Shown here: in pieces, positions 37,324 through 46,342 of the stretch
How the letters are laid out: every line of letters starts with the position of its first letter
Numbering within the stretch: position 1 is the first letter of the stretch
Origin: Acidimicrobiaceae bacterium
Lineage (GTDB): Bacteria > Actinomycetota > Acidimicrobiia > Acidimicrobiales > RAAP-2
Reading direction: 5' to 3'
DNA: 64,000 nucleotides
NCBI GenBank assembly: GCA_027315005.1
Contig: DAHUZT010000070.1
Span: forward strand, 16,306-80,305
Notes under the pieces: generated by a model
What the model saw: only the letters and a program-made list of their open reading frames with translations
Told to the model about the DNA's origin: nothing
Databases searched by the model: none
Made by a program: the position numbers and the translations under genes

Positions 37324-38676
37324 TCAGGCGACGGCCACTCTCCTCGCCGGGGCTGCCACGGTTCGGCGTTCACCTCCGTGGGACACCGTCCACCGACCGG
37401 AACGCTGCTCCACCCGGTGGACACTGCCGCATCCCCCGGCCGAGGCGATCCACGAGCTGGTTCCCACCATCGAACACTCGATCAGGTGGCCTCCCCCTCG
37501 CGCCGTCGAAGACAGGACCGCCACCGAAGCAAGCAGCCCGGTCGCCGGGTCGGCGATGGCGTCGGCGCAGAAGACCGGATCGCCGCCGGCGTCCGTCCCG
37601 ACCAGCCCACCGGCCACCGCAGCGTCGTCCCCGAACGCCACCCAGTTCGACCGCGGTCCGGTTCGACCGTATCCCGTCAGCGACACCCAGGTCCTCCCTT
37701 CCCGGGCGCGGAGGAAGCGCTCGGGAGAGAAGCCGAGCTGTTCGAGGGCGCGCGGTCGCGACGCCTCGATCACCACGTCGGCCGCATCGACCAGGTGTTC
37801 GAGCAGTTCACGATCGGGCCGGTTCCCGAAGTCCACGACCAATCGCAGATGGCCACGATGCAGTTCGTCGAAGAGGGCCGGATCTCCGGAACTGGACGCA
37901 TCGGGTCGGTACCGATCCTCGACCTTGACCACCCGCGCGCCACAACGGCCGAGGATGTGGGCACAGATCGGCCCGGCCCACAGCGCGGAGAAGTCGACCA
38001 CCAGGGGATTTCGCACCGGGGCATCGACCGCGGCTCCGCCGGTGGTTACGACCCAGGGTGCAGGTCCGGATTGCCCACCGGTTGCCGTCCCCGTGCCCAG
38101 AGAGGCGATCGGCAGGCCCAGCTCCTGTCCGGACACCACCAGATCGACCGAGGTCCGCTGCCGACATTCAGCCGCCAGTCGCCTCCAGGTCCGGCACGAA
38201 GCCGTCGGCCCGGTGTCGGGGGGGACGGTACCACCGGTCAATGCAGGCAGGAGGTCCAGGTCCCCGGTCCGAGCCAGGTTGATCGCCACCCAGGAGTCGT
38301 CGGTGCGGAGCAGCCTGCACGTCCCACCGACCGACGTCCTCCCCTGCCGGCGCGCGCCCCGGAGGCCCGCCCGACCGGTGAGGAGGGCAGCGACGTCCAC
38401 GGTGCAGTCATGTCCCGACCTCCGGGCGAGCACCTGCACCCACCGTCGCGCTTCGGCGAGCCGGCCGATCACGTCACCGGAGGGCCAGCATGGGACCTCG
38501 GGCGGACCGGTGAGCGCCATCCCCCCGGACTCCGCCCAGCGCAGTACCGGACAGGAGGAAACCGGTCCTTCGGTTGCCCCTGAGGGAGCTCCGTCGGGAT
38601 CAGCGAGGGTGTCCACAGCACCGGCCACATCACCGAAGTCCAACCCGTTGGCCACTAGCAATTCGAGCAACGACAC
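37324..38676 (-). CDS. CaiB/BaiF family (type III) CoA transferase
   Basis: NPLVVDFSALWAGPICAHILGRCGARVVKVEDRYRPD...LVVDFGNRPDRELLEHLVDAADVVIEASRPRALEQLG. Confidence 0.85.
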   Translation of the reverse strand: MSLLELLVANGLDFGDVAGAVDTLADPDGAPSGATEGPVSSCPVLRWAESGGMALTGPPEVPCWPSGDVIGRLAEARRWVQVLARRSGHDCTVDVAALLTGRAGLRGARRQGRTSVGGTCRLLRTDDSWVAINLARTGDLDLLPALTGGTVPPDTGPTASCRTWRRLAAECRQRTSVDLVVSGQELGLPIASLGTGTATGGQSGPAPWVVTTGGAAVDAPVRNPLVVDFSALWAGPICAHILGRCGARVVKVEDRYRPDASSSGDPALFDELHRGHLRLVVDFGNRPDRELLEHLVDAADVVIEASRPRALEQLGFSPERFLRAREGRTWVSLTGYGRTGPRSNWVAFGDDAAVAGGLVGTDAGGDPVFCADAIADPATGLLASVAVLSSTARGGGHLIECSMVGTSSWIASAGGCGSVHRVEQRSGRWTVSHGGERRTVAAPARRVAVA

Positions 38677-38873
38677 CGCCCGAGCGTACCGATCTCGGAA
38701 GGTTCCACCTCGACGGGAGCGCCCGGCCTCCCGGAGTGCGTGCGATACGATGCCCTGCTGACCGTTGTGGCCTCATCGGGGACCGACCGTTCCCCGTCCG
38801 GCCCATGGCCGGCATGTGACCCGGACGGACTCGTGACCACAGCGGGGACCCGCTGGAGCGGAGAGGGGACAGG

Positions 38874-39191
38874 ATGGAGTTGAAGCCCGGACAGCGCCTG
38901 CGCAGCGCGGCGAGCGACGTCGAGCTGGTGGTCATCCGAGCCACTCCGGGTGACACCGATCTGACCTGTGGAGGCGTCGCGGTGATCGAACCGTCGGCCG
39001 GCTCCGGTCCTGGGGAACCGAGCGGCGGTGCCGGTACTGGCGATGACCGGTCCGTGCTCCTCGGGAAACGCTACGTGGACGGAACCGACACGTTTGAGCT
39101 GCTCTGCACCAAGGCCGGAACCGGGCCTCTCGCCATCGACGGTCGGCCCCTCGAGGTGAAATCGGCCAAACCGCTTCCCTCCTCGGACTGA
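38874..39191 (+). CDS. Small uncharacterised protein preceding acyl-CoA ligase
   Basis: 105 aa MELKPGQRLRSAASDVELVVIRATPGDTDLTCGGVAVIEP...VLLGKRYVDGTDTFELLCTKAGTGPLAIDGRPLEVKSAKPLPSSD; 10-bp spacing to downstream ligase. Confidence 0.65.
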   Translation: MELKPGQRLRSAASDVELVVIRATPGDTDLTCGGVAVIEPSAGSGPGEPSGGAGTGDDRSVLLGKRYVDGTDTFELLCTKAGTGPLAIDGRPLEVKSAKPLPSSD

Positions 39192-39201
39192 CGGGGAGCA
39201 C

Positions 39202-40752
39202 GTGCATCTCGGCCTCGTCCTCGACATGACCAGTGCCGGGCTGGAGGACCGCCCGGCGATCGGATCCGGTGACACCAGCATCACCCACTCCGAGCTGGCC
39301 TCGCGATCATGGGCCGCCGCCGCGCAACTGGGCGACCTCGGCGTGCCGTCGGTGCTGTACCTCGGGGGGAACCATCTGGCCTTCCCGATCGCCCTCTTCG
39401 GGGCGGCAGGCGCCGGGATCCCTCTCATCCCCCTCAACTACCGGCTGTCGAACGACCAGGTCGAGGCCCGGCTGGCCAGTCACCCCGGCGCTCTGGTCAT
39501 CTACGACGAGCGAACACTTGGGCCCAGTGGATCCGGCGATCCTCGAGCCGCAAACACCGGCTCGTTCGACCGGCAGGCCCACCGGTACGTCGAACGTCAG
39601 TCGTACCTCGACGCGCTGGAGGGCATCGACGCGGCCGGCCCACCGCCGCCCCCCGATCCGGACCTCCCCTGCGTCCTCCTCTACACCAGTGGCACGACGG
39701 CCGCTCCGAAGGCTGCGGTTCTCCGGCACCGCCACCTCATGGCCTATCTTCTGGGCACGGTCGAGTTCGCCAGCGCCGGGGCCGACGAGGCGTGCCTGGT
39801 CTCCGTTCCGCCCTATCACATCGCCGGCCTGGCCAATCTGCTCACCAACACCTACGCCGGTCGTCGCATCTGCTACCTCGACCAGTTCGATCCCGAGACC
39901 TGGCTCCGCACCGTGGGTGAGCAGGGCATCACCCAGGCCATGGTGGTTCCCACCATGCTCGCCCGCATCGTGTCGCACCTGGAGGACCGCACGCATCGCC
40001 TGGCCGGCACACCCTCGCTGCGCACGCTGTCCTACGGGGGTGCTCCGATGCCGAGCTCGCTCCTCCGGCGGGCGATGGAGCTGTTCCCCGAGACGGGCTT
40101 CGTCAACGCCTACGGGCTCACCGAGACGAGCTCGACCATCGCACTCCTCGACCCCGAAGACCACCGGCGCGCCTTCGAGTCGACCGATCCCGACATCAGA
40201 GCCCGGCTCGGATCTGTCGGACGGGTGCTTCCGGGGGTCGAGCTCGACATCCGGGACGAAGGTGGCCAGGTTCTGCCCCAAGGGGAGGCGGGACTCCTCT
40301 ACGTCCGGGGGGAGCAGATATCGGGCGAGTACGAGGGGGAACGGTTGGTCGACCCCGACGGGTGGTTCGCCACCCGTGACCGGGGGTGGGTCGACGCCGA
40401 CGGGTACCTCTTCATCGAGGGGCGTGCCGATGACACCATCATCCGTGGCGGCGAGAACATCGCACCGGCCGAGGTCGAGGACGTGCTCGTCTCCCTTCGC
40501 GGTGTGGCCGACGCAGTCGTCGTCGGTCTCCCCGACGAGGAGTGGGGGCAACGACTGGTGGCGGTGGCGGTCCCCGAGCCCGGTGCGGTGCTCGACGCCG
40601 AGGGACTTCGGTCCGAGATCCGCAGCCGCCTCCGGTCCTCCAAGACTCCCGAATCGATCGAGTTCTGGCCCGATCTGCCGCGGACCGACACCGGAAAGCT
40701 GCTCCGTCGCCAGGTGGTGGGCCGGCTGACCGCACCGTCCGGGCCGCGATGA
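39202..40752 (+). CDS. AMP-dependent acyl-CoA synthetase/ligase
   Basis: VLLYTSGTTAAPKAAVLRHRHL, YGLTETSSTIALL, RDRGWVDADGYLFIEGRADDTIIRGGENIAPAEVEDVL. Confidence 0.9.
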   Translation: MHLGLVLDMTSAGLEDRPAIGSGDTSITHSELASRSWAAAAQLGDLGVPSVLYLGGNHLAFPIALFGAAGAGIPLIPLNYRLSNDQVEARLASHPGALVIYDERTLGPSGSGDPRAANTGSFDRQAHRYVERQSYLDALEGIDAAGPPPPPDPDLPCVLLYTSGTTAAPKAAVLRHRHLMAYLLGTVEFASAGADEACLVSVPPYHIAGLANLLTNTYAGRRICYLDQFDPETWLRTVGEQGITQAMVVPTMLARIVSHLEDRTHRLAGTPSLRTLSYGGAPMPSSLLRRAMELFPETGFVNAYGLTETSSTIALLDPEDHRRAFESTDPDIRARLGSVGRVLPGVELDIRDEGGQVLPQGEAGLLYVRGEQISGEYEGERLVDPDGWFATRDRGWVDADGYLFIEGRADDTIIRGGENIAPAEVEDVLVSLRGVADAVVVGLPDEEWGQRLVAVAVPEPGAVLDAEGLRSEIRSRLRSSKTPESIEFWPDLPRTDTGKLLRRQVVGRLTAPSGPR

Positions 40753-41699
40753 GCACCGCCGTGAAGCCGGCAGCCGTCGAGGTGGGGATCTTCGTGCCGC
40801 AGGTGGCGATGGACCGGAACACGCTCCTCGCACGTGCCGAACTGGTGGAGCGGTCGGGGTTCCAATCTCTGTGGCTCTACGACCACCTCTACAGTCCCGG
40901 TCAGCCCGATCGCGACTCGTTCGAAGCCTGGACGACAGCCACCTACCTGCTGGCCCGGACCGGGCGCCTGCGGGTCGGGCACCTGGTGCTCGACAACAAT
41001 CTCCGCCACCCGGCCCTCTTGGCCAAGATGGCTTCGACCCTCGACGTCCTGTCGGAAGGACGGGTCGAGATCGGAATCGGCAGCGGCTCGGTCGGCGAGG
41101 AACACGACCGGATCGGTCTCGAATGGGGAACCGCGCCGGTCCGCGGCCGCAGGCTGGAGGAGGCGCTCGAGATCCTCACCCGGATGCTCGAAGGGCCGGT
41201 GACCACCTACAGCGGAACCCACTACCGGGTGCACGACCTTCCCAACCTGCCCGGCCCGGTCCAACGGCCCCGCCCGCCCATCCACGTCGGAGGCATCGGG
41301 GCCCGCTTCACGCTGCCCCTGGTCGCCCGCTTCGCCGACGGGTGGAACGTCCCCACCTACGGGCTCGCCAACTGGAGGGAGAGCCGGCGGCGCCTGGACG
41401 AGGCGTGCGTCGCCATCGGGCGCGATCCCTCCACCATCGGCACCTCGGTCCAGGCCGTGGTCGCCATCGCCGGCGACGACCGTGCCCTCGCTTCCGTCCG
41501 GGCCGAGGCCACCCGGCGCTACGGGGCCGTCGGCTGGGGCCTCGAAGCCGGCGGGTTGGTCGGTACCCCCCCGATGATCGTCGACCGCATCCTCGAGCTG
41601 GTCGGTTCCGGCGTCTCTCGTTTCGTCCTCCTGCCCCACGACCGGGACGACCGCTCGCTCGGCCTCCTCGCCGACACGGTGCTCCCCGAGCTCCCCTGA
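40749..41699 (+). CDS. LLM-class flavin/F420-dependent oxidoreductase
   Basis: VEVGIFVPQVAMDRNTLLARAELVERSGFQSLWLYDHLYSPG...HLVLDNNLRHPALLAKMASTLDVLSEGRVEIGIGSG; ATGA overlap with ligase. Confidence 0.87.
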   Translation: MSTAVKPAAVEVGIFVPQVAMDRNTLLARAELVERSGFQSLWLYDHLYSPGQPDRDSFEAWTTATYLLARTGRLRVGHLVLDNNLRHPALLAKMASTLDVLSEGRVEIGIGSGSVGEEHDRIGLEWGTAPVRGRRLEEALEILTRMLEGPVTTYSGTHYRVHDLPNLPGPVQRPRPPIHVGGIGARFTLPLVARFADGWNVPTYGLANWRESRRRLDEACVAIGRDPSTIGTSVQAVVAIAGDDRALASVRAEATRRYGAVGWGLEAGGLVGTPPMIVDRILELVGSGVSRFVLLPHDRDDRSLGLLADTVLPELP

Positions 41700-41771
41700 C
41701 CGCGCGGGCGGGACCGGAGGGTCGCGGGCGGACTCGCCACGGTCGGGCTCCTGCTTCGGTACGCTCGGCCC

Positions 41772-42557
41772 ATGCCGTCCGTGACCGTGGACCTGGCCGA
41801 TCACATCGCGACCGTCACCTTGGACCGTCCGCCGGTAAACGCCGTCGATCGCGCCACCATGGCCGAGATCCGCGACGCGTTCAACGCCCTCGACGACGAC
41901 CATGAGGTACGAGTGGCGGTCTTCACCGCGGTCGGCGACCGTGCCTTCATGGCCGGGGCCGACCTGGCCAAGCTCGGTGCGGACACTGGCTCGGGTGAGA
42001 CGGTTCCCGCCACCCTCGTCACCGACCCACCCCGGGTGACCCGGGACGCGATGTGGTCGGTGCTCGACTGCGCGGTGCCGGTCATTGGGGCCATCAACGG
42101 TCCCGCGCTCGGGGCCGGCCTGGCCTTCGCCGCGTGCTGTGACATCCTGGTCGCCGCCGAAGGGGCCACCTTCGGCACGCCGGAGATCAACGTGGGACTG
42201 CTCGGGGCCAGTTCGCACCTCACCACGCTGGTGGGTCGCCACAAGGCTCGAGAGCTCTACTTCACCGGCGAGCCGATCACCGCCGAAGAGCTCTATCGAC
42301 TCGGCGCGCTCAGCGCGGTCGTCCCCCGGCACGAGCTCATGACGACCGCCCTCCGACTGGCCGGAAAGTTGGCAGCCAAGAGCCCCATCGCATTGCGCCT
42401 GGCCAAGGAGGCCATGAACCGCACCGAGCACCTGCCCCTGAAGGAGGCCTACCGCACCGAACAGGAGTACACCGCCCGCCTCGGTGGCTTCGAGGACGCC
42501 GCCGAAGCCCGGGCGGCGCACAACGAGAAGCGTCCGCCCGACTGGAAGTGGCGTTGA
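41772..42557 (+). CDS. Enoyl-CoA hydratase/isomerase
   Basis: VTLDRPPVNAVDRATMAEIRDAF, AFMAGADLAKL, INGPALGAGLAFAACCDILVAAEGATFGTPEINVGLLG. Confidence 0.9.
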   Translation: MPSVTVDLADHIATVTLDRPPVNAVDRATMAEIRDAFNALDDDHEVRVAVFTAVGDRAFMAGADLAKLGADTGSGETVPATLVTDPPRVTRDAMWSVLDCAVPVIGAINGPALGAGLAFAACCDILVAAEGATFGTPEINVGLLGASSHLTTLVGRHKARELYFTGEPITAEELYRLGALSAVVPRHELMTTALRLAGKLAAKSPIALRLAKEAMNRTEHLPLKEAYRTEQEYTARLGGFEDAAEARAAHNEKRPPDWKWR

Positions 42558-42566
42558 TCCACCAGA

Positions 42567-42630
42567 GCGGTGCAGCTCAGCGGTGCAGCTCAGGGCTGCA
42601 GTTCGGGCTGCAGCTCAGGGCTGCAGCTCA
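42567..42630. repeat. Five imperfect 12-13 bp tandem copies (consensus G[CG]G[GC]TGCAGCTCA)
   Basis: Copies at 42567-42579, 42580-42592, 42593-42604, 42605-42617, 42618-42630; the last three contain CTGCAG. Confidence 0.93.
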
Positions 42631-43824
42631 GCGATCCGCTCGTCGACGCCACCCCGGCGAGGTGGTGGCCTTCCCACGGGCGACGCTCTGGCCGATGAAG
42701 TTCTTCTGCGCCTCGACTGTTCCCGCTCCGAAGCACAGCCCGCGGATGTCCCGGTAGGCCCGCTCCACCGGGTACTCGCGGCTGTAGCCGTACCCGCCGT
42801 GGATCTGCATGGCCTCGTCACAGACCAGCTTGGCCGCCAGGTTGGCCGCCGTCTTGGCCAGAGCCGTCTCGAGCGGTGGTGGTGTTCCACCGGGCCCCGC
42901 CAGGCGGACCGCCCGACCGAGCAGCAGACGCGCCCCCTCGATGGCGACGGCCATGTCGGCGAACTTCCACTGGAGTCCCTGCAGCTCGCCAATGGGCCGT
43001 CCGCCCACCACACGGTCGCCGGCGTAGGCCACCGCCTGTTCGAGCGCCCCCTGGGCCGCGCCGATGCACATCGCCGCATTGCCACATCGCTCGTGGTTCA
43101 GATGGGCGAGCAACGTCTTGAACGGTCCGGCCGAGTCCACGTCCCCGGCGAGGAGCACGTCGTCTCCCCCGATGGCCACGTCGTCGAAGGCGATCTCCGC
43201 CTCGGTGGCGGCGTGGATCCCCATACCCCGGTGGCGGCCGGTGACGCTGACGCCGTCCCGGTCCGTCGGCACCACGACCGCCCCGATGCCGCGCGCCCCC
43301 TCACCCCCGGGCCACCGGCACCAGACCAGCACCGCTCCGGCGGCGTGGCCCAACGTCGAGTAGTTCTTGTAGGCCTTGAGCCGCCACCGGTCCGGCCCGT
43401 CTCGTCTCAACGACGCCCGCATGTTCTGGACCGCCGAACCCGCATCCGGTTCGGTGATGCCGATACTGATGATGTGCTCTCCGGCGGCCACACCGGGTAG
43501 GTGTCGCTCCTTCAGGACCTCGCCGCCCAGATGTTCGATGCCCCGACTGGGACCGTTGAAGGCCAACTGGCAGCAGATGGCCGTCGAGACGTCGAACCGG
43601 GCGATCTCCTCGAGCACGATAGCCGCCTCGACATCGCCCAGACCGAGTCCTCCCCACTCGGCGCCGATGGTCACCCGGAAGAGATCGGCGTCGGCCAGTG
43701 CCTTGACTGCGGCACCGTCCAACTCGCCTGACTCGTCGGCCGCCGCCGCCCGTGGTGCCACCTCCCGGATGGCCACGCTGCGGGCCAGTTCGCGGAGCGC
43801 GGCCTGGTCGCTGCTCTCCACCAT
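42628..43824 (-). CDS. Acyl-CoA dehydrogenase
   Basis: ISIGITEPDAGSAVQNMRASLRR..., CDEAMQIHGGYGYSREYPVERAYRDIRGLCFGAGTVEAQKNFIGQ. Confidence 0.9.
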   Translation of the reverse strand: MVESSDQAALRELARSVAIREVAPRAAAADESGELDGAAVKALADADLFRVTIGAEWGGLGLGDVEAAIVLEEIARFDVSTAICCQLAFNGPSRGIEHLGGEVLKERHLPGVAAGEHIISIGITEPDAGSAVQNMRASLRRDGPDRWRLKAYKNYSTLGHAAGAVLVWCRWPGGEGARGIGAVVVPTDRDGVSVTGRHRGMGIHAATEAEIAFDDVAIGGDDVLLAGDVDSAGPFKTLLAHLNHERCGNAAMCIGAAQGALEQAVAYAGDRVVGGRPIGELQGLQWKFADMAVAIEGARLLLGRAVRLAGPGGTPPPLETALAKTAANLAAKLVCDEAMQIHGGYGYSREYPVERAYRDIRGLCFGAGTVEAQKNFIGQSVARGKATTSPGWRRRADR

Positions 43825-43926
43825 CGGGTCGACGCCTGGCGGGCCGGTCACACCGGGAATCGTAACCACACCACCTGCGACACGGCTGCCGCTCGGATCC
43901 GGCACCGGTCTGGACCGCTACCCGAC

Positions 43927-45039
43927 CTACCGGCCGTCTTCGGATCGGAGGCGATGGACCAGATGGACGAGGACCGGGTTCGACTCGTCGTCGGGAAGGA
44001 GGAACCTCCGACCGGCGTCCCGGGCGATCCGGCAGAGCCGGTTGGAGACGATGATCGACCGGCACAGCCCGAAGAGCTCGTACCACTCGAGACGACGTGC
44101 CTTTCGACCCACCGCCCGCTCCCATTCCGCGACCACTCCGTCGTGGTCGAGGAAGCCGTCGGCGCCCCCGGTTCCCCATCGGCCCGCCACACGATCGAGA
44201 GCCACCAGGTATCCGAGGTCGAGCTCCGCCGGACCCACGCCGGCCATGTCCCAGTCGAGGAGCGCTCGGACGGTGCCGTCGTCTCCGAAGACAGCGTTTC
44301 CGAGGCGCACGTCGCCCCAGAGGACCGACGGGTCGGGGACGTCGTCCGGAACGTGCGCAGAGCACCAGTCGAGGGCTCCGGCCAGGGAGGCGACCGGCGG
44401 ACCGTCGCCGTCCTCCAGCATCGCCGTGCGCCACCACTCGACCTCGGCATCCAGCCCGACGAAGGGTCGGACCCGGTCCCCGGCGATGGCCACGTCGGTC
44501 CGGTGTATCAGGGCCAGCACCGATGCGAAGTTCCGGTGGAGCGTGCACCGGAGCTCGGGTCCGCAGAGCACCACCCAGGGATCGACACCCGGAGCGTCGC
44601 CCACGACGTGTCCTTCCACGAAGGGCATGACGAGAGCCTCCCGGTCGGAGAGCACGCCCGCTCGGACGAACCAGCTGGGCTGGGGAACGGGCACTCCGGA
44701 GGCCGCCAGGCGGGGGAGGATCTCCGACTCCTGCCCGACGGTGGAGCCCGGGACGACCCGCTCCGACGGCTCGATCCGGACGACCAGTCGCTCGAACACC
44801 TGCTCGGAGGACCTCCTGGCCTCGACCGTGACCACCAGGGTCTCGTGGCTGTGACCGTCGGCGGCGCGCTCCACCGAGGTGACGGCGATCCCCGACCACC
44901 GGGGTCGACGGGGTGCGAGCCATCGGAGGAACCTCCCGTCGAACGGATCGGCTCCGGGGTCGTCGGGGCCGGAGCGTGCCGGGGGGTCAGGTGCGACGTA
45001 CCGGGATCCTTCAGGTGTCCCGCGGCCGCCGGTCCCCAT
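43927..45039 (-). CDS. Phosphotransferase (APH/ACAD10-like aminoglycoside phosphotransferase fold)
   Basis: PSVLWGDVRLGNAVFGDDGTVRALLDWDMAGVGPAELDLGYLVALD (catalytic-loop-like G D x x x x N and DWD). Confidence 0.85.
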   Translation of the reverse strand: MGTGGRGTPEGSRYVAPDPPARSGPDDPGADPFDGRFLRWLAPRRPRWSGIAVTSVERAADGHSHETLVVTVEARRSSEQVFERLVVRIEPSERVVPGSTVGQESEILPRLAASGVPVPQPSWFVRAGVLSDREALVMPFVEGHVVGDAPGVDPWVVLCGPELRCTLHRNFASVLALIHRTDVAIAGDRVRPFVGLDAEVEWWRTAMLEDGDGPPVASLAGALDWCSAHVPDDVPDPSVLWGDVRLGNAVFGDDGTVRALLDWDMAGVGPAELDLGYLVALDRVAGRWGTGGADGFLDHDGVVAEWERAVGRKARRLEWYELFGLCRSIIVSNRLCRIARDAGRRFLLPDDESNPVLVHLVHRLRSEDGR

Positions 45040-45166
45040 AGCCCGAGGCTAACCGGGGGCTCCGCCCGGGGGAGCCGTTGCCCGCGTCACCGGAGCCGGT
45101 CGCGGCACCGGCTGGCTAGCATTCCGCCATCGACCGCCATCGCAGCGCCATCGCAGCGTTCCCGTC

Positions 45167-46330
45167 ATGAACACGGGTTTCGGCCCCCTCGTCGCCGCCG
45201 ACGAGCTCCCCAACCACCAGATCGTGGACACCTTCGCCACGGTGGCCGACGGCGATCAGGCGTGGACCGAGAAGGTCTGGGCCTCGGCGTCTGCACAGGA
45301 CGGCTCGGTGTCGATCGGCTTCGGGCTCGGCAAGTACACCAACCGTGGTGTGATGGACGCAACCGGAGCCGTCTCGCGGGGGCGCGAGCAGTGGACGGTC
45401 CGGGCCAGCCGTTCCATCGGACGGCTCCCCGATCACCTGAGCGTCGGACCGCTCCACTACGAGGTCACCGAGCCGTTGGCCTCGGTCCGATTCCGGCTCG
45501 AGCCCAACGAGGTCCTTCCCATCAGCTTCGACTGCACCTTCAGCGGGGTCGTGCCGCCCTTCGTCGAGGCGCGCGAGGTGACCCGGAGCCTGGGAGGTGC
45601 CCGGGTGGACTCGAACACCGCGCGGTTCCACCAGAGCGGCACGGCACACGGCTGGGTGGAGGTCGACGGGAAGCGCGTCGAGATGGACCCGTCGACCTGG
45701 CTCTCCACCCGGGACCGGTCGTGGGGACTCCGCCGTGGTGTCGGTCCCCCGGTGCCCGGGCTCCGGACCCGATCCGATCCCGCCGGGCTGGCGAGCGTGG
45801 TCCTGTGGTGTCCGGTCGCCTCCCGCCGCCCTGACGGGTCGCCCTACGGGTTGCACTGGTACTACCGATCCGTGGGTATCGGGGAGCACCGTCGGGTCGA
45901 GCTCGAAGGGGCCGTCGAGCGCCCCGACGGCACCCGCGACGAGTTCGGAGCCCTCGTTCCCCACCTCGAAGTGGACGACATCACCCGCCGGTTCCGTGGT
46001 GGCCGGCTGGACGTGACCATGGTCGACGGGACCCCCCGCCCGCTCATCCTCACCGCGGTGGGCGACAGCGGTGTCCACCTCGGACCTGCGCTCTACTTCG
46101 GCTTCGACGGTCACTACCACGGGGAGTGGCGCGGCTCGTTGCACATCGACGGGGAGCACATTCCCGACTGCACCGATCCGGCGGTCGTCCACCGCCTCCA
46201 CCAGCTGCGCGACTGCATCGTGCGAGTGGACGATCCGGTGGAGGGGGGCGTGGGCTGGGGACACCTCCAGTCCATCATCACCGGCGCCGACGAGGAGATG
46301 GGTCTCACCGATTCGGCCTCGTTCCTCTGA
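45167..46330 (+). CDS. Uncharacterised protein, AttH/CrtC-like (DUF7064-type) lipocalin-like fold
   Basis: 388-aa-scale ORF: MNTGFGPLVAADELPNHQIVDTFATVADGDQAWTEKVWASASAQDGSVSIGFGLGKYTNRGVMDATG...; STRDRSWGLRRGVG. Confidence 0.6.
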   Translation: MNTGFGPLVAADELPNHQIVDTFATVADGDQAWTEKVWASASAQDGSVSIGFGLGKYTNRGVMDATGAVSRGREQWTVRASRSIGRLPDHLSVGPLHYEVTEPLASVRFRLEPNEVLPISFDCTFSGVVPPFVEAREVTRSLGGARVDSNTARFHQSGTAHGWVEVDGKRVEMDPSTWLSTRDRSWGLRRGVGPPVPGLRTRSDPAGLASVVLWCPVASRRPDGSPYGLHWYYRSVGIGEHRRVELEGAVERPDGTRDEFGALVPHLEVDDITRRFRGGRLDVTMVDGTPRPLILTAVGDSGVHLGPALYFGFDGHYHGEWRGSLHIDGEHIPDCTDPAVVHRLHQLRDCIVRVDDPVEGGVGWGHLQSIITGADEEMGLTDSASFL

Positions 46331-46342
46331 GCTGCCGGTCGG

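Noticed and set aside
35258-38761. 1167-aa plus-strand ORF
   Set aside because: Antisense to conserved cupin, ALDH and CaiB genes; Arg/His/Gly/Pro-rich composition typical of spurious high-GC frames.
40299-42521. 740-aa minus-strand ORF
   Set aside because: Antisense to ligase, LLM oxidoreductase and enoyl-CoA hydratase with clear motifs; no recognisable domain.
43927-45039. Antibiotic-resistance aminoglycoside phosphotransferase
   Set aside because: Sequence is APH-fold but context (acyl-CoA dehydrogenase neighbour) fits ACAD10-like phosphotransferases; no support for a resistance role.
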